The position numbers and the translations under genes are program-made. Below the pieces are notes generated by a model. It was not told where the DNA came from. It saw only the letters and a list, made by a program, of their open reading frames with translations, and searched no databases. 64,000 bases of DNA, from NCBI RefSeq assembly GCF_900109555.1, contig NZ_FNZV01000002.1, positions 1 to 64,000 of the forward strand, in the 5' to 3' direction. This document shows positions 9,197 to 17,578 of this stretch, piece by piece (within the stretch, counting starts at the first letter, position 1; every line of letters starts with the position of its first letter). The stretch comes from Pacificibacter marinus. GTDB lineage: Bacteria > Pseudomonadota > Alphaproteobacteria > Rhodobacterales > Rhodobacteraceae.

Positions 9197-9300
9197 TTTT
9201 GGATCTTCTCTTCAGATGAATAATGCTTACGCGTGGCCCGTTTGATATTTTTGACGATCTTCTCGCCGTGGCTTTTGCGTGTTCCAGTTGTCTGTCTCAT
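9197..9300 (-). pseudogene. IS3-family orfA N-terminal fragment
   Basis: The minus strand from the ATG at 9300 reads MRQTTGTRKSHGEKIVKNIK and goes on to RATRKHYSSEEKI, the typical start of an IS3-group transposase orfA. Homology then stops abruptly near residue 30. The rest of orfA and all of orfB are gone. The upstream side leads to an IS-like terminal repeat at 9359-9388. Confidence 0.7.
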
Positions 9301-9358
9301 CTTCCACTCCTCAGTGGTTACGATGAGCCTAGAACTCTCTCTTATCAAATAACGCTAA

Positions 9359-9388
9359 TTGGACCCATAAGTGCTGACGTCAGACACA
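9359..9388 (-). repeat. IS end-like inverted repeat, left member
   Basis: On the minus strand this reads TGTCTGACGTCAGCACTTAT and continues GGGTCCAA. It is an inverted copy (about 26 of 29 bases) of 10728-10756. It lies just upstream of the orfA fragment, so it is probably the left terminal repeat of that lost element. Confidence 0.6.
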
Positions 9389-9470
9389 TCACATCTTTAT
9401 GGCCCGTCAGGCAAACGCAACGTGAGGCAAGAGTATCTGTTTCCCTTTAGCGAATTTCCGGTTTCCGCCC

Positions 9471-10547
9471 TCACCCCCTATCAAAGAACCCCAAATGCTC
9501 TTGCTGCTGACCGTATTTAATGAGGGTCTCGCCATAGCGCAGATTGATGCGGTCGATGGTGGCGGAGAGCGTTTCGCGTTTGCTGTTTTGCCCTGGGGCA
9601 AGCGGCAGGAAAAGTTCACCGTTGCGTTCCGTTAACAGCACCAAGTTCGTGAGGTTGATGCCGATCGATGTGGCTTGAGTGCGACTGCTGGCAAACTGTT
9701 CCGTGAGGGCGTCGAAGATGTCGAGAAAATCACGCGTGTCTTGGCTTGGATTGAGTGTTTGTTGCCAATGATGCCCGTGTCGTTTCCATAGTCCGATATG
9801 AATGGAAATCCGTCCTGCACAATAACCGTCACGCCGCATGCGTGCCGCTGCCCGTTCGACCAGCCAGCGGCCAACACGTGTGGCCATTGGGGCAGGGCGA
9901 TACTTTGGGGCCAGCACTTTGGATTGCCCGTAGGTGTTGCGCTGGGTTTCGATCAACGGGATGTCTTCGCCTTGCAACCCGCGCACGAAACGCTCGCCCT
10001 CAACGGAGCGCCAAATCATCCGCGCGTGCCGTGGATCGAGCGCATACAGCTCATGAATGCCCCAGACGTGTGCCTTGCCCAAACGGGCGCTCATGCCGCG
10101 TGAGATCCCCGGCAAATCGTCCAATTTGAGGTGTGCAATAGCGTCTGGCATATTCTCAGGTGCGAGCCATTGCAGGCCATCGGGCTTTTCCAATTTGCCA
10201 GCGATCTTTGCCAGCAATTGGTTTGGTCCAATTCCAATTGAACAGCGCAGCTGACTGCCAACGTCATCGCGGATGATCTTTTTAATATCGCGGGCCAAAT
10301 CCAGCGCAGCAGGGAGCGCACTGGTTCTGCCGCCGAGGGCTATTTGAAATTCATCAATCGAACGCACACGCTCCACTTCGGCGATGGTATCTATGGCTTT
10401 TGAAATCGCCTGATTGGCTCGCGCATAGAGCTTGTGACGGGCTTGCAGAAACACGATGTCAGGGCAGATTTGACGCGCCTCGGCAACGCGCACAATTGTT
10501 TTGACGCCTTGTGCCTTGGCCTCATAGCTGGCGGCAACTATGAAGGG
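9471..10547 (-). pseudogene. Y-family DNA polymerase (ImuB/DinB-like), N-terminus missing
   Basis: About 360 residues match Y-family polymerases: AASYEAKAQGVK, EARQICPD, the palm motif RSIDEF, the CSIGIGPNQLLAKIAGKLEKP stretch and a helix-hairpin-helix (LPGISRGM). The first ~35 residues of the family are absent, including the first catalytic aspartate motif. The frame opens only a few codons earlier with unrelated sequence. The break lies about 110 bases from a tRNA-Leu 3' fragment and 180 bases from an IS-end repeat. It probably cannot polymerise DNA. Intact members do translesion synthesis. Confidence 0.75.
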
Positions 10548-10658
10548 TTCTCGTATCTGGGTCGCACTCAATCTTCTGTTTGGCAGTTTCTTGTTTTGTT
10601 TCCTTTATGTTTTGCTAAATTTTATGGATATATTGTTGAAACTAAAAAATATTCGCTT

Positions 10659-10712
10659 GATTTAGGTTCTGGCGCCTATGGCGTGGGGGTTCGAGTCCCT
10701 TCACCCGCACCA
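10659..10712 (+). tRNA. 3' half of tRNA-Leu(UAG), truncated; candidate attachment site
   Basis: GATTTAGGTTCTGG gives the anticodon loop with TAG. A short variable arm, a TTCGAGT T-loop and an acceptor strand CACCCGC plus ACCA follow. The matching 5' half, expected to begin GCGGGTG, is absent: the preceding bases are AT-rich and unrelated. A 3' tRNA piece starting near the anticodon is what tyrosine integrases leave as att sites, so this is probably an old att remnant rather than a working tRNA. Confidence 0.8.
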
Positions 10713-10727
10713 CCAATTTCCTACCAG

Positions 10728-10756
10728 TGTCTGACGTTAGCGCCTATGGGTCCAAA
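10728..10756 (+). repeat. IS end-like inverted repeat, right member
   Basis: GTGTCTGACGTTAGCGCCTA, continuing TGGGTCCAA, is the inverted counterpart of 9359-9388 with three mismatches. Both repeats face outwards, away from the polymerase fragment and tRNA piece. No transposase gene follows on the right. Confidence 0.55.
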
Positions 10757-10869
10757 TAGTCGAGGGATTCTGTCCATTTACCCGGCCGTTCTCCGTCCTT
10801 TGTGACGGTTGCCGCCCAGTTTGGCATGATTGGTGGCGAAGATTCATTTTGGTGTCAATCGCAGAGTAA

Positions 10870-11187
10870 ATAAGGGACCAAGTCGCAGCGGAAGGTGTCA
10901 GCAATGGTGCAGAGCTTGGCGATGTGCTAGAATATCGTATTTACCTAAACAACCCCAGCGACCTACCAGCAACAGGAATAGTAATTCACGACCGTACCCC
11001 ACCCTATACCGAGCTGGCTTCGGCAATCCCTAGCCCCGTGAATTTAGGAGGGGGATTAGTTTGCCGTATCGTTACTCCAAGCTCAAATGTAGCGGGATAT
11101 TCTGGTTCGTTGCGGTGGGGGGGTACGGGCAACCTTCTTTCTGGTGGAGCAGGGGCAGTGACGTTCAAAGTCCTGATTGCACCATAA
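10870..11187 (+). pseudogene. C-terminal fragment of a DUF11-repeat secreted protein
   Basis: Open from the TAA at 10867 to the stop at 11187. The peptide runs from about ELGDVLEYRIYLNNPSDLPA through IVIHDRTPPYTELASAIPSP to GAVTFKVLIAP. The DxxEYRIxxxNPSxLPAxxIVIxDxTPPYT pattern is typical of the last repeat of DUF11 (conserved repeat domain) surface proteins. No start or signal peptide exists in frame, so the N-terminal bulk is lost. Confidence 0.6.
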
Positions 11188-11228
11188 GGGGCACCTCATC
11201 TCGGTGATCACGGATAATGTTCTGACAG

Positions 11229-12254
11229 CTAAAGCGATACGTTGGCCTGATGTGCGGTTCGTTTTTCTTTGCCGTTCATGTGACCGACGTCACTTGTTAA
11301 AAACTGATCCATTGCTGAGGTATGTGCTTCTTTCACTCGTTCAGCGAGAAGCGTAAAAAAGTGTGCGAATGGCTTTAGGCTCATGAGATGCTTTGGCATA
11401 ACAAGCGCAATATCGCGCGCGTGTTCCCCTGTTTCAATGAACCGAATTTGCTCGCGCAACGAAGTCGGAAGATGGGGCAATAGAGAGCTGGGCAAATGCG
11501 CTGTCGCTAAGCCTTGAGCGACAATTTCCATTCCGGCACGATGAACAGGGCACGAGAAAAACGGTTCTGCGAAAGGGAGCTTTGAGGCGTACCATCCTTC
11601 ACTCTTTTTCAACCACGACACCGAATCCGTCATCGCGACGAAACATGACAACGAGGCTGGCGCGCCGGTCGGCATTCGCCGTGTCGCCAAAACGTGTTCG
11701 ATACATTCAATCGGAATATCACGCGGGACGGCCCACAAGATTTGATCACTAAAAAGGATCTCACACTGAAGAGTTGAATTGTGAGCTTCGGTGCTCACGG
11801 CATTCACAATCGCACAATTCACGCGGTGCATGGAGATCATGTTAACCACTTGCTCGGAATTCTCCCCTGATTTGAATCCGAAGTGTTTAAACTCCCCTAC
11901 ATCAAGTGCCGCTTGTGCTGCTAAAGCGATAAAGCGACGGCGCAGGCTGGGGATGGACCCGAGCTGCAAAACCAATTGTTCACCGCCAAATTCTGAGTGA
12001 TGGCGCTCCCAAGCGCATGACAGGGTATGACTTACCTCGCTTGCAACGCGGAACCAATGTTCCCCACTTGGGGTTAATTCATCCGATCGCGACGGGCCAC
12101 GTTTGATCAACTGTGATCCGAGGCAATCTTCGAGCTTTGAGAGCTGTTGAGATACTGTTGGCTGCGACACACCAAGGAGTTTCGTGGCCTTGGATATCGA
12201 GCCAGCCACGACAATGCCGTGGAAGATTTCCAATTGCTTTAAGGTTATTGCCAT
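11229..12254 (-). CDS. LysR family transcriptional regulator
   Basis: 341 residues from the chosen start. The N-terminal winged helix (TLKQLEIFHGIVVAGSISKA, then SQPTVSQQLSKLEDCLGSQL) is followed by a LysR substrate-binding domain (about 90-300). Three in-frame ATGs exist; I chose 12254 because GGGGA lies about 8 bases before it. A tail of about 30 polar residues follows the domain. It is not divergent to an obvious target, so its regulon is unknown. The next gene on the same strand ends 89 bases upstream. Confidence 0.85.
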   Translation of the reverse strand: MAITLKQLEIFHGIVVAGSISKATKLLGVSQPTVSQQLSKLEDCLGSQLIKRGPSRSDELTPSGEHWFRVASEVSHTLSCAWERHHSEFGGEQLVLQLGSIPSLRRRFIALAAQAALDVGEFKHFGFKSGENSEQVVNMISMHRVNCAIVNAVSTEAHNSTLQCEILFSDQILWAVPRDIPIECIEHVLATRRMPTGAPASLSCFVAMTDSVSWLKKSEGWYASKLPFAEPFFSCPVHRAGMEIVAQGLATAHLPSSLLPHLPTSLREQIRFIETGEHARDIALVMPKHLMSLKPFAHFFTLLAERVKEAHTSAMDQFLTSDVGHMNGKEKRTAHQANVSL

Positions 12255-12342
12255 GCGCATCGTCCCCACAATTTTAAACTTATTAACAGAAAATGCCCCC
12301 AAATGTATCGCTCATGCCCATTTCTAACAAATGCCATCTACA

Positions 12343-12858
12343 TCATTGGGGCATGGCGTAATCAAACACGACTGACCAAACATCTTCATTGAGGGTCTGA
12401 ATTGCGCCCAATGCCCGATCGATTTCAGCAAGCTCAGCCTTGTCCAAAATTGTTTCAGCACCAAAAGCCAAACTGTTCTTGCGATCAGCGATGCGCATCT
12501 GAATTGAGCGGACCGGCCCGCCATCACTATCGAAAGCATACAGGCAGTGATTAAGCCGGTTACGCAGCCCCGAGAGCTTTTTCATTTGTTTGCAGATGGC
12601 AATAATTCGACTGACCGCTTCCTTAGATACTGGGCAATCCTGGCGCTTGGCGAGCCGCTCAACGAGATCGAGGCGTGCGCGTGTTGTGTTCAATGTTAGG
12701 TGAATAACCGTTGCCGTGGACGTGTCTGTCGGGATCAATCCTGCCATCAAGTGGATGAGCGTGCTCTCGGTGTTGGTCCAAGCGTAATTGATCTGCCCAA
12801 TGCGCATCAAGAACGCATCGAAGGCTTTTGGCGGCTTTTGTGCGGTTGGATTATTCAT
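12343..12858 (-). CDS. Hypothetical protein coupled to LuxR regulator
   Basis: 171 residues, start chosen at 12858 (MNNPTAQKPP), which overlaps the stop of the LuxR gene by 8 bases and implies translational coupling. Mostly helical and soluble by eye, with no signal peptide or membrane helix. A stretch like AWTNTESTLIHLMAGLIPTD and a later GLRNRLNHCLY resemble helical HEPN-like or MAE-type domains, but I do not assign a function. Its pairing with the regulator suggests a modulating partner. Confidence 0.6.
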   Translation of the reverse strand: MNNPTAQKPPKAFDAFLMRIGQINYAWTNTESTLIHLMAGLIPTDTSTATVIHLTLNTTRARLDLVERLAKRQDCPVSKEAVSRIIAICKQMKKLSGLRNRLNHCLYAFDSDGGPVRSIQMRIADRKNSLAFGAETILDKAELAEIDRALGAIQTLNEDVWSVVFDYAMPQ

Positions 12859-13630
12859 CGTAGCTGTGGTGCAAACGCGCCGCCGCTTCTGTTCGATTGG
12901 AAACATCTAGTTTGGAAATCACACGATGCATATGCAGTTTCACAGTGTGCTCTGAAATATTCAGATCGCGTGCGATGACTTTGTTTGGGCACCCTTCAGC
13001 GGCTAAGGATAGCACCTCAAACTCTCGTGGTGTGAGCGCCGTTTGAATGGCCTCTGACTGCGCTGATGCAGATTGAGCGAGGGTATGCGTGGGTTTGGGC
13101 ACGCTTTGGCTCACCTTCTCTGGCGCTTGGGTATGCTTGCGCGCCACTTTGGCTGCTATTTCTGGTGGGATATAGTGCGCCCCCGAGCCGATCACCGTCA
13201 ACAGACCGAGAAAAGCACAGACGTTGAGGTTCATGGGGAGAAAGCTGATGTTGCGCGCAAAGATGTCTTGCGCGTACATCTCAAAGAATGATTGCGCATC
13301 CTGTGTGCCCTCAAACCCTATTACAAGCTTGCACCCCGCCAACATTGGATCTGCGAGCCTCGTACGTTCCAGCAAATCCTTGGCGTTGTGCATGTCGCAC
13401 ACCACCATGAATAATTCAGGTCCAAAAGACACACTGCGCGCCGCAGACATGACCAGATTTAGAGCTTGAAAATCAGGTAAGTGAAGTGCTTGCGCCCGAT
13501 CAATCTCTGTGTCAACCGTCCGCAACGTGACGGGTGAAAATACATTTGAAGATCCAATAAACAACATCAACCGGCTTAGTGCCTCTACGGTTTCACCGTT
13601 CGAGACTTCAGAAAGTGAAAGACTTTCCAT
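12851..13630 (-). CDS. LuxR-type transcriptional regulator
   Basis: 259 residues from the ATG at 13630, which has GGGGGGA just before it. The C-terminal LuxR/GerE helix-turn-helix (about 198-255) reads LTPREFEVLSLAAEGCPNKV, then ISEHTVKLHMHRVISKLDVS. The N-terminal ~150 residues are receiver-like in length but lack an obvious phosphorylatable aspartate pattern. It is transcribed away from the type I secretion locus across a 0.7-kb gap and is the nearest regulator for it. CsgD/VpsT-like control of matrix genes is an analogy, not shown. Confidence 0.8.
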   Translation of the reverse strand: MESLSLSEVSNGETVEALSRLMLFIGSSNVFSPVTLRTVDTEIDRAQALHLPDFQALNLVMSAARSVSFGPELFMVVCDMHNAKDLLERTRLADPMLAGCKLVIGFEGTQDAQSFFEMYAQDIFARNISFLPMNLNVCAFLGLLTVIGSGAHYIPPEIAAKVARKHTQAPEKVSQSVPKPTHTLAQSASAQSEAIQTALTPREFEVLSLAAEGCPNKVIARDLNISEHTVKLHMHRVISKLDVSNRTEAAARLHHSYDE

Positions 13631-14365
13631 AGTTCCCCCCATTTAAAAAGCAGCATTCCACCAATACGAAAATACGTATATTTTATCTGAAATACTCAAA
13701 CACGCTGCAATAATACTAAGTAGACATTAGTACTAAAAACGAACCCGCCCTCTCAAAGAAGGGGACGGAAATATCAATCAATGTCTCAAAGACTGCAGGA
13801 ACTCTGCCTAAAAGTTAATCTATATTAAAACCTATCAATCACCAATGATCTGCTTTCCATCAGCCAAAAGGTGTACGTGTCGGTTGGGTTCAAAGCTCCA
13901 TTGCGCTCCAAAATTGCGAGCAAAGGCCTTTATATTTAGGCTTAAATCTGAGTTTGCGCCTTGGCATATCTAATATAAACACCCCATCGCAAGATGTAGG
14001 CCTTTTTGTATTTTCTGGCATTGAACTATACCTTTCGAGCATCCCCCTTCAGATAGATATTTTTAAATTATTATTTAATATCAAGTTCATAAACGATTTA
14101 TTCAAGACACCTACACCCTATGGGCGACTAGGCCATTCGCTGAACGCATCGCACAGTTCACCTATCGACACATTATCGTCGATGGCTTGTTTGGCCATCA
14201 ATGATCCAAATGCGTCCCTTTAAATGCACAGGTTTTGCATTGGGGAGGCCAATAGGGATTACGGGCAAACCAGTCGGGGAATTTTCCCCAGTAAAATTGA
14301 TCTGGTATATCCGTTTTGAAAATGAATGACGGGCTCCAGATCTATAACCAACATGGAGAACTACA
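13631..14365. promoter_or_regulatory. Long divergent intergenic region ahead of the secretion locus
   Basis: 735 bases between the LuxR start and the Q/N-rich protein start. It is AT-rich in its middle. A 90-codon open frame at 13954-14223 lacks a ribosome site and similarity, so I see no gene. The length suggests extended promoter control for the exported proteins. No clear operator repeat was found by eye. Confidence 0.45.
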
Positions 14366-15334
14366 ATGTCTAGAGGTCGTAACCACGGTCATAATCAACC
14401 ACAGGGTAACCCAAATCAGAGCTCAGATCAGGGGCAAACTGAAACGCAAGCCCAACTTCAAGCTGAACTTCAGGCCCAACTTCAAGGCCAAGCTCAGGGA
14501 CAAGATCAAGGCCAGGATCAAGGTCAGGGTCAGGGTCAAGAACAGTCCCAAAGCTCAACCAGCATGAACGGTAATCTGAACGGCAACATGAATGGCAACG
14601 CCAATCTCAGCGGTAACTACAATGGCAATGCCAACGATAACGCCAACTCGAATGCCAACGCCAATGCAAACGCAAACGTCAATTCCAACACCAACACATC
14701 CGAAACGACGGTGACAGTTGATGTTGATCTCGACATTGATGGTTTGCTCGCAAACGACAATGATGTCATCGACCTCGATCATGCTTCGATGGGCGACTAC
14801 ATCAATGGCTCATTCGATCCCGGCAACGAGATGAACATGAGCGACTTGCTTGATCACGCACTCACTGGTGCAGGCAACGACTCTGGTCAAATCTTCGCAC
14901 AGTCCAACAACCTCGTTGATAGCGACACGTTGAATGGCCCGAGCGTCGCAAATAATGGTGGTTTCACAGTCAACGGCACCACGTCTGGTGGCGGGAGTGA
15001 GACTGGTGACGGGATCTCATCGGCTGGCGGCGCTGCTGATGATGTGGACGCAGGCTGGAGCGGTGGTTTCTCTAGCTTCGGCGGCCATGGCCAAGGCCAC
15101 GGTCAAGACGACGATAGCGCCACCAGTGGTGGTATTGGCGACTGGGGTTCAGGAAATGGTGACGACGGCTATGTTAGCGGTACTGCCTACTCTGATGCCG
15201 GAGCATCCATGGATGTCACTGCGTTTAACCAGTCTATCGTCATGGGTGCCAACGTTCTTGGCAACACAGTCGATACGACGGTTGTTGGTGGCGGCATGAC
15301 TTCCACCTACTCCATCGGTGACGACGAAGCATAA
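14366..15334 (+). CDS. Q/N-rich putative type I secreted protein (small partner)
   Basis: 322 residues with striking composition. Residues ~12-66 are Gln/Gly-rich (QAQLQGQAQGQDQGQ). Residues ~70-112 are an Asn/Ala/Gly tract (NGNLNGNMNGNANLSGNYNG). An acidic Ser/Gly/Asp region with FAQSNNLVDSDTL follows. The last ~40 residues (MGANVLGNTVDTTVVGGGMT, STYSIGDD) match the repeat unit of the next gene's product. There is no Sec signal, which fits type I export by the adjacent PrtD/HlyD pair. GGAGA lies 7 bases before the ATG. Low-complexity Q/N tracts suggest aggregation or amyloid-like assembly; that is inference. I do not recognise a named family. Confidence 0.7.
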   Translation: MSRGRNHGHNQPQGNPNQSSDQGQTETQAQLQAELQAQLQGQAQGQDQGQDQGQGQGQEQSQSSTSMNGNLNGNMNGNANLSGNYNGNANDNANSNANANANANVNSNTNTSETTVTVDVDLDIDGLLANDNDVIDLDHASMGDYINGSFDPGNEMNMSDLLDHALTGAGNDSGQIFAQSNNLVDSDTLNGPSVANNGGFTVNGTTSGGGSETGDGISSAGGAADDVDAGWSGGFSSFGGHGQGHGQDDDSATSGGIGDWGSGNGDDGYVSGTAYSDAGASMDVTAFNQSIVMGANVLGNTVDTTVVGGGMTSTYSIGDDEA

Positions 15335-15354
15335 GGTCAAATCGACCTTAGCTC

Positions 15355-15398
15355 GGCGCGCCCGCACCATCCCATAAGTGAGCGGGCGCGCCACTTTT
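15355..15398 (+). terminator. Strong GC hairpin between the two secreted-protein genes
   Basis: Perfect 11-bp stem: GGCGCGCCCGC at 15355-15365 and GCGGGCGCGCC at 15382-15392, with a 16-base loop, followed by ACTTTTCT. It lies 21 bases after the first gene's stop. It could be an attenuator that makes the small protein more abundant than the downstream products, or an mRNA-stabilising 3' end. Confidence 0.7.
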
Positions 15399-15515
15399 CT
15401 GTCCCTGTGCTGCACAACCCATCTTGGGTTTAGTCCACGCCTGACAGCAAGACCTCTCATAGGAGGTCACCAAAGAGGTTCCCCAAAAACCCACATCCAT
15501 AGAAAGGAGGAGACT

Positions 15516-17537
15516 ATGCTGGATCGCAATTCTGAGGCAATTGCCCATTTCATTGGTCAGTTCGATCAAGCAATCGATGCGCTCCTCACTCGGATGGACT
15601 ATGATAAATTTACCGCGCAACAAGCGGCACAGTATGAGCCTGCAGACCTGCTGGATGTTAACGTCCGCGTCTCTTCTCCTCTTTCACTCATCGATATGTA
15701 CCCGCAAATAAATGTGCCGATCTGGCATAGCGTACCGTATCCATATGCCATGAGCCTCGATATTCCCCACAGTGATATCTTCCGTGGGTTTGGGTACGAC
15801 AATATCAACATTTTCTATTCTAGCGCTTCGACGGTGGTGCATTCCGGGCAAGGCCAGATGCTTTTTACTTTGCCCCCTGCGAACAGCTGGGCTGCCATCG
15901 TATCCCAAACCAATACGCTCTTAGATGACGATACACTTTTGGTTCGTCCGCTTGATTTGCCCGAGGCCGTGGTACGAAACGCCTCTCCCCAAGCGCTCGA
16001 TACGCTGTTGGTGCAGCTGGCTAAAGTTGCAGATGCGCTAGACAATTTCGCGTCCGGCACGCCATCAGATCAGCCCATTGAGGCACTATCCGATGTCCAC
16101 ATGTCACGCATAACTGACGAAGATGATGTTTTTGATGCTGTCGCCGAAGATGGCGGAATTTTGGTTCTTGATGGTGCCGAAATCGTTGATGCACCTGAAA
16201 CACTTCCAAACGCTCTTGATGCACGATTGGAACGGTTGACGGATGACGAAGTTCTAGACCCAGAGACTGAGGTCAATGAAGGCCGTTCCGTCACCGGTGA
16301 TACTATCATTGATCACATTGTAATCTCTAGCGATCAGCCGTTTACACCCGTACCACAGGAGATCTCCACCGGAGATAATTTGCTGGTGAACGAAGCCGTC
16401 TTGGGCGGTATCGCACCGGATGCAGGAGTTTTCATCGTTGGGGGGGATTACACCTCTACGGTCAAAATTTCGCAGATCAATGTCGAAAGCAACAGGGATC
16501 TTGTGATAAGCGACGTCGCTGAGGTAGCAGATGCTGCGCCAAGCACAGTCGAGAATTTCGCCGATATTTCATATACGTCGAACGCCCCGACCTCTGCTGT
16601 TGACGTAAACGGCATCGTCCATACCGGCGGGCCGGTGGGCTATGCGCTTGCCACGCTTGACGGTGATTTAGTGTTCACCTCACAGATCGTTCAGATCAAT
16701 TTGGTCTCCGACAATGACGTCATCACATACGAACAGGTATTCCACACCGTGGATATTTCGATGGGTGAGAACACGGCCGTTAATAGTGCGGTGCTGAACG
16801 GCTTTCAGCATGGTTATGACGTCATCATGGTCGGTGGAAACATGATCCAAACCACTTCAATCAGCCAAACAAACGTTTTGCTTGATAATGATTTTGTGGT
16901 GGCTGCAAATGGCACGCTGGGGTCGATCTTAACCGGAGGCAATCTGCTTTGGAACGAAGCGGCGATTTCGATCACGGGCATTGACTCTGTTGTCGATATG
17001 ACAGGCGATGCATCGCGTGCGCTGGGCAGCCTGAACGCGGGCGAATTTAACCCTTTCCGTTTAGACGGATTGGATGGCCTCAACGGGACGCAAATCGCGC
17101 GAGTTCTGGCGGTCGAGGGTGATTACGTCATGTCCACGACGCTCTCACAGATCAATATCCTTGCAGACGCCGACCTCATCCAGCTCTTTGCACATGAAGA
17201 CGCAGAATTCTCACAGTTTGACCTGCGCACAGGTGACAACATTCTCGCCAATAGCGCCTCGCTCAACGTTATGGGGTTGGACAGCGACATCATGGCCAGT
17301 GGCGGCGCATATTCCGACGTCGTGATTTTTCAGGCTGGCATGTACGACACTGACGCTGGCTCGCTAGATTTTGGTGACACGGACATCAGCGGGCTGGCCT
17401 CTGAGGCTGTCGCATTTCTTGTTGACGGAATGATTGATGGCACACCCACGTTCGATGAGGCGACAGGCACCGATGCCTATGGCGTTGAAGGGTGCCAATC
17501 TGGATGTTTTGATACGCTCAACACAATGATTTCTTGA
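15516..17537 (+). CDS. Repeat-bearing putative type I secreted protein (large partner)
   Basis: 673 residues from the ATG with AAAGGAGG 7 bases upstream. No Sec signal. The unit xGDNxLxNxAxL ... VGGxYxxTxxISQxNVLxDxD recurs. The SQxN-type cores begin at Q131, Q320, Q393, Q451, Q545 and a degenerate Q606. TGDN-like starts lie at 286, 417, 474 and 572. Strand-turn-strand spacing suggests a beta-rich stacked fold. It is acidic, and cysteines occur only near the end (CQSGC, 660-664). The adjacent exporter genes overlap its stop (TTGA), so it is the likely cargo. I do not recognise an established family; adhesin or matrix role is inferred. Confidence 0.72.
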   Translation: MLDRNSEAIAHFIGQFDQAIDALLTRMDYDKFTAQQAAQYEPADLLDVNVRVSSPLSLIDMYPQINVPIWHSVPYPYAMSLDIPHSDIFRGFGYDNINIFYSSASTVVHSGQGQMLFTLPPANSWAAIVSQTNTLLDDDTLLVRPLDLPEAVVRNASPQALDTLLVQLAKVADALDNFASGTPSDQPIEALSDVHMSRITDEDDVFDAVAEDGGILVLDGAEIVDAPETLPNALDARLERLTDDEVLDPETEVNEGRSVTGDTIIDHIVISSDQPFTPVPQEISTGDNLLVNEAVLGGIAPDAGVFIVGGDYTSTVKISQINVESNRDLVISDVAEVADAAPSTVENFADISYTSNAPTSAVDVNGIVHTGGPVGYALATLDGDLVFTSQIVQINLVSDNDVITYEQVFHTVDISMGENTAVNSAVLNGFQHGYDVIMVGGNMIQTTSISQTNVLLDNDFVVAANGTLGSILTGGNLLWNEAAISITGIDSVVDMTGDASRALGSLNAGEFNPFRLDGLDGLNGTQIARVLAVEGDYVMSTTLSQINILADADLIQLFAHEDAEFSQFDLRTGDNILANSASLNVMGLDSDIMASGGAYSDVVIFQAGMYDTDAGSLDFGDTDISGLASEAVAFLVDGMIDGTPTFDEATGTDAYGVEGCQSGCFDTLNTMIS

Positions 17538-17578
17538 GCGAAAAAGATTTAATTAGCGATTTTTATGGGAGAATTGCC

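Noticed and set aside
13954-14223. 90-codon open frame in the regulatory gap before the secretion genes
   Set aside because: No ribosome binding site, no recognisable similarity, and it lies in the divergent promoter region.
14316-14567. Basic open frame overlapping the start of the Q/N-rich gene
   Set aside because: It is the out-of-frame reading of the Gln-rich repeat, which gives Lys/Arg-rich artefacts.
14430-14720. CRISPR-like or tandem DNA repeat array
   Set aside because: The repetition is short codon-level Gln/Gly and Asn/Ala repeats within a coding frame, without fixed repeat-spacer structure.
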